Shown in pieces: positions 57,121 through 64,000 of a stretch of 64,000 nt of DNA. Position numbers and translations under genes: made by a program. Every line of letters begins with the position of its first letter. The stretch's first letter is position 1. Location of the stretch: contig JANYKD010000055.1 of the NCBI GenBank assembly GCA_025361735.1, positions 1-64,000 on the forward strand. Direction: 5' to 3'. The notes below the pieces were generated by a model. It ran no database searches. It saw only the letters and a list, made by a program, of their open reading frames with translations, and was not told the origin of the DNA. The stretch comes from Phycisphaerales bacterium (GTDB lineage: Bacteria > Planctomycetota > Phycisphaerae > Tepidisphaerales > Tepidisphaeraceae).

Positions 57121-58680
57121 TCACTCGCCCCGCTCGTTCGCCGAGTCGTGGGCCGCCCGGTTTGCCTGGGAATCACCAAACAGTGTTTCGTAGTCGATGC
57201 CGAGCTTGCGGATCTTGTAACGCATGATGCGCGCGGTGATGCCCAACTCCCGTGCGGCGGCCGCGGCGCTGCCGCCGCTGCGCTTGAGGGCATCGGTGAT
57301 CATGTCGCGCTCGAGGGCTTCGACGCGAAACTCCAGCGTGCCCAGCGCGGCGGCATCGTTGCGATTGGGAATCTCCAGCGTCGGGGGCAGATTGTGACTG
57401 TGGATCACGCCCTCCTGGCTCAACAGCACGGCGTGCTCGATGCAGTTCTCGAGTTCGCGCACATTGCCCGGCCAGTGATAGGCGATCATCGCATTGATTG
57501 CGGGCGTGCTGATGCGGTGGATGTTCTTGCCCAGGCGCTGGCCATACTTGGCGGCGAAATGGTTGGCCAGGAGCAGGATGTCATCGCGCCGGTCGCGCAG
57601 CGGGGGCATGAAGACCGGAAAGACATTGATGCGATAGTAGAAATCACGCCGGAACGCCGCGGTCTGCACGGCTTTTTCAAGATCGCGGTTGGTGGCGGTG
57701 ATGATGCGCACATCGACCTTGACGGGCGTGTTGCTGCCAACCCGCTCGAGTTCCCGCTCCTGGAGCACACGCAGCAGCTTGGCCTGCAGCGCCGTGGAGA
57801 ACTCACCGATTTCGTCGAGAAAGAGCGTGCCGCCGCAGGCATCTTCGATCCGGCCGATACGCCGCTGCATGGCGCCGGTGAATGCGCCCTTCTCATGTCC
57901 GAACAGTTCGCTTTCGATGAGCGATTCGCTGAGGGCGGCGCAGTTGACGCGGACGAAGGGGCCCTTTGCCCGTCTTGATGAGTAGTGAATTGCCGAGGCG
58001 ACAAGTTCCTTGCCCGTGCCTGATTCACCGCGGATGAGCACGGTGGTATCGCCCTCGGCCACCTGGCGGATGCGCAGGTAGACGTCGCGCATGGCCCGCG
58101 AGTTGCCGATCATGTTCTCGGGCCGGAATTGCTCCTCAAGCGCATTGCGCAATCGCAGGTTCTCATCCTGCAGAGCCTGCGTTTCCTCACGTTCAAGGCG
58201 CCGCGCCCGCACGTCGTAGCCGATCATGCCGGCGACAATGGTCAGGCAGCGCAAGGATTCGTTCATCCAGTGCCGATCCTTGGCGGGCAAATCGGCCGAA
58301 AGCGTGCCGACAACCTCGGACCCCAAAAGAATCGGGACACAGATGAAACCGACGTCGCCGAGATTGCGCGTCTGGCGCGCATGTATACGATCGCAGAAGC
58401 GGGGATCGTCGGCGACGCTGGCAATTGAAAGCGGCTGGCCGGTCTGAAACACCAGGCCGATGATTCCCTCGCCGGGCTGGTAGCGAACAGCTTCAATAAC
58501 CGCAGGCTCGGCATCGCGGGCCGCAGCCACTTCAAGTGCCGCGCTATCTGCACTCAGCAGCATGATCGTGCCGCGCACCATCCCCAGCCATTGTTCCAGG
58601 ACTACTAGAATGTCCTGCAGCGTCTGGCGCTGGCCGGAGCGATCCATGAGCACGCGCGCAATGTCATAAAGGGCGCGCAT
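57121..58680 (-). CDS. nifA: NifA-like sigma-54 activator (GAF, AAA+, Fis-type HTH); reading frame open upstream to 58896
   Basis: GAF region; [79 protein letters not shown]; located in nif cluster. Confidence 0.88.
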   Translation of the reverse strand: MRALYDIARVLMDRSGQRQTLQDILVVLEQWLGMVRGTIMLLSADSAALEVAAARDAEPAVIEAVRYQPGEGIIGLVFQTGQPLSIASVADDPRFCDRIHARQTRNLGDVGFICVPILLGSEVVGTLSADLPAKDRHWMNESLRCLTIVAGMIGYDVRARRLEREETQALQDENLRLRNALEEQFRPENMIGNSRAMRDVYLRIRQVAEGDTTVLIRGESGTGKELVASAIHYSSRRAKGPFVRVNCAALSESLIESELFGHEKGAFTGAMQRRIGRIEDACGGTLFLDEIGEFSTALQAKLLRVLQERELERVGSNTPVKVDVRIITATNRDLEKAVQTAAFRRDFYYRINVFPVFMPPLRDRRDDILLLANHFAAKYGQRLGKNIHRISTPAINAMIAYHWPGNVRELENCIEHAVLLSQEGVIHSHNLPPTLEIPNRNDAAALGTLEFRVEALERDMITDALKRSGGSAAAAARELGITARIMRYKIRKLGIDYETLFGDSQANRAAHDSANERGE

Positions 58681-58940
58681 TTCAGATTCGCCGCGCTCCT
58701 TCTGATGGGCACAGGACACGATGTCCGCTGAACCCTTGGGCAATGGGCAGTCGTCTGTGCAGACAATATGCAGATTTCGATCCACGAAGGCACCTCGCGC
58801 CGACAAGAACATATAGCGGCTCGCACGCCACCATGCCGCCAGTACCGGACCAGACGCCATCGCAGGGGCGATTGGCGCTGTCCGGAGCCAGACCACGACA
58901 TGGTTTCCGTCCCAGGAAGGACGGTCTCATCCAGAGGACG

Positions 58941-58956
58941 TGCAAGTCCTGTGCCA
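58941..58956 (-). promoter_or_regulatory. Sigma-54 promoter TGGCAC-N5-TTGCA
   Basis: Minus strand reads tggcacaggacttgca, exact match to -24/-12 consensus, upstream of nifA. Confidence 0.85.
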
Positions 58957-58992
58957 GTTTGCAGCATCTGGATTAACGTTGGATGTGTGCGT

Positions 58993-59484
58993 TCAATGAG
59001 ACGTGCGGGTCGGGGCAAGCTCCTTGGTCCAATAATCGTACGGAGGGTTTCCCGGCGCGATGCCGAAGTTCCGATAGAGGGCTCGGGCGGCCGGATTGTC
59101 AGCACGAACTTCCAGCGTGAGGCGACGGCATCCGCGCCGTCGGGCCAGTTTTTCGACGGCATCGAGCAATGCCGCTCCGACGCCTTGGCGGCGATGTTCG
59201 GGCGAGACGGCGAAATCGTGAATATTCAGTATCGGCGCTGCGCTGAATGTCGAGTAGCGGATGAAGCAGACGGCGACTCCCGCGGGTTGCCGGCCGCTCC
59301 AGGCGAGAAACACCAGCGCCTTGTATTTGCGAAGTCCCGCCGGCAATCGCCGGCGGACGGCCGGATCCAGCGGGCGGCCAGCTCCCATCGCGTCGGCCGC
59401 GTACATGCTCAACATGTTCAAGGTTGCGCGAACGTGTTGGGCGTTCTTCAGGTCGGCGAGGCTGACGCGAATATCATTTGTCAT
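58993..59484 (-). CDS. GNAT-family N-acetyltransferase
   Basis: DFAVSPEHRRQGVGAALLDAVEKLARRRGCRRLTLEVRADNPAARALYRNFGI. Confidence 0.92.
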   Translation of the reverse strand: MTNDIRVSLADLKNAQHVRATLNMLSMYAADAMGAGRPLDPAVRRRLPAGLRKYKALVFLAWSGRQPAGVAVCFIRYSTFSAAPILNIHDFAVSPEHRRQGVGAALLDAVEKLARRRGCRRLTLEVRADNPAARALYRNFGIAPGNPPYDYWTKELAPTRTSH

Positions 59485-60673
59485 GGAGTAGCAGATCATG
59501 GCCGCCGGCGGCACTGAGTGCAACCTCGCCGGCCTCGCCGATTGTCGCCGCAAACAGGTCGCGAAGATCGGATGGAGTCAACGTCCCTTGCTTGTTGACT
59601 GCAAATCGGCGGACATGCGGGAGCAGCAAGCGAACGGTGGTCTCATCGACATCGATGCCAAGGTCGGCAAGGGCATGGGCCAGCGAGGCCGCTCCCGAGT
59701 GTCGGCCGACGAGCAGCCGCCGGCCGGTTCTGCCGACTGTTTCCGGTGCAAACGGTTCGTAGCTCCGTGGGTCGCGCAGGATCGCCTGCACATGAATCCC
59801 CGACTCGTGGTCGAAGATCGCTTGGCCGACGATCGGCTGATTTGGCCGGATCGGCCGCCGGGCGGCGGTCGCCACCAGCCGGCACAGCCCGCCGAGGCGC
59901 TCGGTGCGCACGCGGCAGCGCAGACCGCTCAGGGCGGCCGCGACGGCGAGCTGTTCGAGCGGTGCGTTGCCGGCGCGCTCGCCGATGCCCAGCACGGTGA
60001 CATCGGCTGACGATGCGCCTGATTGGAGAGCGCTGAGACTGTTGGCCGTGGCCATGCCCAAGTCATCGTGCATGTGGGCGCCAAGTTGCAGCCCAGGTGC
60101 GGCGCGATGCACGCTACGGTAAACCCGTCGCACGGATTGGGGATTCCAGACACCGACACTGTCGGCGAGCCGCAGGCGATGTGCCCCCAGGTCCGCGGCA
60201 CGCATCGCGAATCGGCTGAGTAGGAGCCGGTCCGCGCGGGCCGCGTCCTGGACGCCGATGGAGACGAAGTCGAAACGGCCTCGCACGATGAGAACGAGCC
60301 GCTCGAGTTCATCCAGGAGCCACGATTCGCATTTGCGCAACGCGCGCAGCAGAATTGCCGAGATCGGAAACGAAAGGTGAATGGCCGACACGCCCGTGGC
60401 GGCGGCCAATTCGATATCCTCTTCCCGCGCGCGGCACCACGCCGTCACGCGGCAACCGAGCCCGAGGCCAGCGATGGCGCGAATTGTGCTGCGTTCATCC
60501 TCGCCCATCGCGGGAATGCCAGCCTCGATCTCGTCGATTCCCGCATCCGCCAGCGCTCCCGCGATTGCCAGTTGCTGTTGCCGCGTGAACACCACACCGG
60601 GAGACTGCGCGCCGTCGCGCAACGTCGTGTCGATCAACTCCACATGGCCGGGATGAGTCGATGGTTCAGGCAT
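59474..60673 (-). CDS. nifV: Homocitrate synthase
   Basis: LIDTTLRDGAQSPGVVFTRQQQLAIAGALADAGIDEIEAGIPAMG; HMHDDLGMATANSLSAL; GERAGNAPLEQ; FDHESGIHV. Confidence 0.93.
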   Translation of the reverse strand: MPEPSTHPGHVELIDTTLRDGAQSPGVVFTRQQQLAIAGALADAGIDEIEAGIPAMGEDERSTIRAIAGLGLGCRVTAWCRAREEDIELAAATGVSAIHLSFPISAILLRALRKCESWLLDELERLVLIVRGRFDFVSIGVQDAARADRLLLSRFAMRAADLGAHRLRLADSVGVWNPQSVRRVYRSVHRAAPGLQLGAHMHDDLGMATANSLSALQSGASSADVTVLGIGERAGNAPLEQLAVAAALSGLRCRVRTERLGGLCRLVATAARRPIRPNQPIVGQAIFDHESGIHVQAILRDPRSYEPFAPETVGRTGRRLLVGRHSGAASLAHALADLGIDVDETTVRLLLPHVRRFAVNKQGTLTPSDLRDLFAATIGEAGEVALSAAGGHDLLLHDK

Positions 60674-60688
60674 GGCGTTCTCGAGGGA

Positions 60689-60991
60689 TCATTCAAAGAG
60701 GAGGCCCTCGGCCGGTTTACCTTGCTCCATTGCGTCGAGAATGTCATCGACGCGCCCTTCGTCAACCTGTTCGTACCACCAGCCCTGTGGATAGACCACA
60801 AGGACCGGGCCTTTCTCGCACATCTTCAGGCAGCCGGTGGTTGAGACCATGGCGTCGAGGCCGCGATCGCTGATTTCTGTTTCGAGGTACTGCGACAGCG
60901 AGGACGCCTCCTTTTTGTGGCAGGTGCCTTTCGGCTCGCCGCTGGTGCGAAAGCTGTTGCAGACGAGAACGTGAAATGCTGGCTTTGGCAT
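60689..60991 (-). CDS. (2Fe-2S) thioredoxin-like ferredoxin, nif-associated
   Basis: HVLVCNSFRTSGEPKGTCHKKEASSL...STTGCLKMCEKGPVLVVYPQGWWYEQVDEGRVDDILD. Confidence 0.9.
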   Translation of the reverse strand: MPKPAFHVLVCNSFRTSGEPKGTCHKKEASSLSQYLETEISDRGLDAMVSTTGCLKMCEKGPVLVVYPQGWWYEQVDEGRVDDILDAMEQGKPAEGLLFE

Positions 60992-61025
60992 GATTAGGAT
61001 CCTTATGTAGATCGGCAGACCATTC

Positions 61026-61195
61026 TTAAACACGAAGGCACGAAGCCACGAAGCGGTTCTCGGTTGATCAAAGGGCAATGGCGTACGTAAACCCAATTCC
61101 ATTCAGCGAGGATAGAACCGATTATTCGTGCGGTGCGTGTCGGAATACGATATCCCGCTTCGTGCCTTCGTGTCTTCGTGTTTAATCTTCTTCGC
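61026..61195. repeat. Inverted pair of the cacgaag...cacgaagc repeat between ferredoxin gene and nifB
   Basis: ttaaacacgaaggcacgaagccacgaagcgg at 61026-61056; cccgcttcgtgccttcgtgtcttcgtgtttaatcttcttcgctctc at 61163-61199. Confidence 0.85.
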
Positions 61196-61212
61196 TCTCA
61201 AGTAGCAGTGAT

Positions 61213-62508
61213 TCAACCGCAGCCGGTTCCCGGGCCGGCGCAACTGCCGCAACCGACACCGTCGACGTCGGTGCCGCTTCCACGAGCCAGCACGCGCGCT
61301 GGCATCCGCGGCTTGTGGCCGGCGTACACGGCCTCCATCGCCTCTTCGATCAGTCCCTCGGCAACCAGCAGGCGGATGCCCTTGGCGGCGAGGATAACCT
61401 TGGGCCGTTGCCCGGCCGCGGCGCAGAGGAGTGCCCTGCAGTCCGGCAGGCGATCGGCGAGCGCTGTCCATCGCTCGTCGCCGCCCCCGGGCTGCGGCGC
61501 GGGGCGCGTATCCACATGTTCGAAATCGCCCGCGGTGGTGCGTTCGAATATCCAGATTCGTTCTGTCTCGCCGAGGTGCTGGTTGACCAGCACGCCTTCT
61601 TGGCTAGCGACCGCGACATATGGCCGATTCTCGGTGGGCCGAAGCGGCAGGCTGGCCGCCTGGCTGAGGGCTGCCTGCACCAACTCGGCATTGTCCTGGC
61701 CGAGAATTCCCGCGGCGTCGGCCCGGCAGCGCGAACAGTGCGTCATCTGCGGCATATATCCAACGCAGCGTGCCCGGAGCATTTCCATGGCGGGAATCGA
61801 CGGCTCGGGCAGATGCTCGAAGGGAGTATCCTTGACGGGGTAGAGCGGGATGCAGTTATGAACATCAGCGTCGAGACCCGCGACCGTGCGGGCAACTTCC
61901 TCGACGTGCCCGACGTTCACCGTCGGGATGACGATGGTGTTGATCTTCACGGTAACGCCGTTGGCCTTCAGCGCACGAATGGCGCCGAGTTGCCGTTCCA
62001 GTAGCAATTGCGCGCCTTCTTCACCACGGAGAACCTGTTTGTCCGGACGCACGAAGCGGTAGATGCGGGCACCGACGTTCGGATCCACGGCGTTGACAGT
62101 GATGGTCACATGGCCGACCTTCAGATCGGCCAGTTCCTTCGCATAGGGCGTGATCCCCAGCCCATTCGAAGCCAGGCAGAGCAACATGTCCGGATATCGA
62201 TCGCGCACAAGGCGAAGCGTCTCCATGGTGGAGTCGGGCGTGGCGAACGGATCTCCAGGGCCGGCGATGCCAACGACCGTGACGGGAGCATCCAGGACAT
62301 CAGTAATGTGTTCGAGATAGGCGATGGACTGGTGCGGAGAAAGAAGCGTGCTGGTGACGCCGGGACGCGATTCGTTCAGGCAGTCGTTCTTGCGGTTACA
62401 GAAGTTGCAGCCGATGTTGCAGTCCGGCGCTACCGGCAAATGCACGCGGGCATAGCGGTGGTGCGCTTCCGGACTGAAGCACGGGTGTTTGGAGAAGTCG
62501 GCGGACAT
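61213..62508 (-). CDS. nifB: Nitrogenase cofactor biosynthesis radical SAM protein NifB with C-terminal NifX/NafY-like domain
   Basis: HHRYARVHLPVAPDCNIGCNFCNRKNDCLNESRPGVTS; VGIAGPGDPFA; C-term VAVASQEGVLVNQHLGETERIWIFE. Confidence 0.97.
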   Translation of the reverse strand: MSADFSKHPCFSPEAHHRYARVHLPVAPDCNIGCNFCNRKNDCLNESRPGVTSTLLSPHQSIAYLEHITDVLDAPVTVVGIAGPGDPFATPDSTMETLRLVRDRYPDMLLCLASNGLGITPYAKELADLKVGHVTITVNAVDPNVGARIYRFVRPDKQVLRGEEGAQLLLERQLGAIRALKANGVTVKINTIVIPTVNVGHVEEVARTVAGLDADVHNCIPLYPVKDTPFEHLPEPSIPAMEMLRARCVGYMPQMTHCSRCRADAAGILGQDNAELVQAALSQAASLPLRPTENRPYVAVASQEGVLVNQHLGETERIWIFERTTAGDFEHVDTRPAPQPGGGDERWTALADRLPDCRALLCAAAGQRPKVILAAKGIRLLVAEGLIEEAMEAVYAGHKPRMPARVLARGSGTDVDGVGCGSCAGPGTGCG

Positions 62509-62523
62509 GACAGCCTCTTTCGT

Positions 62524-63888
62524 TCAGAGATACGAGTATCCGATCTCATTGGAGTCCTGTGAGTGTTCGAGAATGGCATTGGCGATGCGGTCGAATAACT
62601 GCTGCGTGCCGCGATAGCCAACATGCAATATGCGTGCCGCACCGAGCCGGTCGTGGATCGGCATGCCCACGCGCACCAGCGGCCGCTTGAGGCTCTTGGC
62701 CAGCTTGTATCCTTTGGAATTGCCGAGGATGACGTCAACATCGATCTCGCCAGACGCATCGGCAATGTCCTCGAAATCCACGTCATCCAGCGTGCGACAG
62801 TCCGGTGCGACACGGGCGATTTCGGCGGCAAATCGGCCGCTGTGCCCGCCGGATGCGCAAAGAACGGGCTTGAGCCCGATCTCGGCCGCGAATCCAGCCA
62901 GGCTGATCACCATGTCCTCTTCCCCGAAGATCAGCACGCGCTTCTCGGCGATGTACTTGTGACCGTCGACATAAGCATCGACCAGCCGGCCACGCTCGTC
63001 GGCATGCCGCCGCGGCAGCGGCCGGCCACTGACTTCCTGGAGCGCCGTGCAGAGCGCGTCGGTGGCGTCGATGCCGATCGGCAGGCCCAGTCCGATGCGT
63101 CGCACGCCGAACCTGGCCGAAAGCGCGCCGCCACCGGTCTTGGCAAAATCCGCAACGGTTGTCATTTCCAGCGTTGCCGCGGCCCGGCCCATCCGGCGAA
63201 TGTCGGCCATCGGCGTACCACCGGCCGGGATCTTCTGGTATTCGGCCCAGGCCGACCCATCCAGACGCTCGGCGTAATCCGGAAGCAGATTGCACTTGAG
63301 CCCGAAGTCCTCGACGAGTTCTCGGATGTAGCGCAAGTCGGCCGGCGAGACCATGCCGGGAATCACGTTGACAAGATCGGCTTCGCCCTCGCCGCCCTGG
63401 GCGAGTTGCTCGACGATGGCGCGAACGGCGGCGATGTATCCATCGAAGTGGCTGCCGTAATAGCTGGGTGTCGATGCGTGGACGATCGCCGGGCCGCCGT
63501 CACCGGCGCCTTTTCGGAATTCGCCGACAATCGCCGACACGTTGTCACCAATGGTCTCCGAGAGGCAGGTGGTGCAGACGCCCACGCAGGTCGGCGAATA
63601 ACTGCGAATCACGTTGGTCAGTGCGGTCTTAAGGTTGTCAGCACCGCCGAAAATGGCCGACTGTTCGCTGAAGTTGCTCGAAGCGATGTCCATCGGCTCG
63701 CGGAAATGGCTGATCAGATAGCGACGAATGTAGGTCGAGCAGCCTTGTGAACCGTGTAACAGGGGCACGGCGCCTTCGATGCCGGTGAAGGCCAGGCAGG
63801 CGCCGAGCGGCGTACACATCTTACACGCGTTGCGCGCGGCCGTGAACGCCTGACGCGACGGATGGACTGGGAGTGTCGTGTGAGTCAT
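62524..63888 (-). CDS. nifN: Nitrogenase FeMo-cofactor scaffold protein NifN
   Basis: CKMCTPLGACLAFTGIEGAVPLLHGSQGCSTYIRRYLISHFREPMDIASSNFSEQSAIFGG; ATGA overlap with upstream nifE. Confidence 0.93.
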   Translation of the reverse strand: MTHTTLPVHPSRQAFTAARNACKMCTPLGACLAFTGIEGAVPLLHGSQGCSTYIRRYLISHFREPMDIASSNFSEQSAIFGGADNLKTALTNVIRSYSPTCVGVCTTCLSETIGDNVSAIVGEFRKGAGDGGPAIVHASTPSYYGSHFDGYIAAVRAIVEQLAQGGEGEADLVNVIPGMVSPADLRYIRELVEDFGLKCNLLPDYAERLDGSAWAEYQKIPAGGTPMADIRRMGRAAATLEMTTVADFAKTGGGALSARFGVRRIGLGLPIGIDATDALCTALQEVSGRPLPRRHADERGRLVDAYVDGHKYIAEKRVLIFGEEDMVISLAGFAAEIGLKPVLCASGGHSGRFAAEIARVAPDCRTLDDVDFEDIADASGEIDVDVILGNSKGYKLAKSLKRPLVRVGMPIHDRLGAARILHVGYRGTQQLFDRIANAILEHSQDSNEIGYSYL

Positions 63889-64000
63889 GACGCACTCTCC
63901 GTTCCTGCGAACTTCTGGCGAAAGGGAACGAATTTCCACACCGGGCTCAACACGGAACGATGCACTTCCTCTGCGAAATTCACCATGCCACTGAAACCGG
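63885..64000 (-). CDS. nifE: NifE C-terminal end (runs off right edge)
   Basis: Minus reading GMVNFAEEVHRSVLSPVWKFVPFRQKFAGTESAS*. Confidence 0.75.
   Translation of the reverse strand, partial: GFSGMVNFAEEVHRSVLSPVWKFVPFRQKFAGTESAS

Overview
The window is GC-rich and gene-dense. Marker families (VPLPA/PEP-CTERM tails, type II pseudopilin-like protein, DUF4159, Hdr-Flx, a GH2/GH105/GH42-like set) suggest Planctomycetota, possibly Phycisphaerae; this is an inference from gene content only. I found no rRNA, tRNA or CRISPR. Main content: (i) housekeeping genes (greA, orphan atpC, nrnA, ribF, pgm, murI, lipA); (ii) a secreted carbohydrate/protein degradation repertoire; (iii) an Hdr-Flx gene set with two apparent subunit fusions, one carrying a dispersed repeat in frame at the fusion joint; (iv) two NTase/wHTH toxin-antitoxin-like pairs (canonical AbiEi/AbiEii, and a second pair in reversed gene order) plus a CdiI-like orphan immunity gene; (v) a degenerate diadenylate-cyclase-fold protein that looks like a sensor; (vi) a patch of truncated or interrupted genes at about 53.8-56.4 kb; (vii) the 5'->3' nitrogenase cofactor-assembly/regulatory cluster nifE'-nifN-nifB-ferredoxin-nifV-GNAT-nifA on the minus strand, running off the right edge, with a consensus sigma-54 promoter before nifA and a convergent mop-modE pair. 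Several families of short palindromic dispersed repeats fill the intergenic space. All assignments come from reading the translations; no database search was run.
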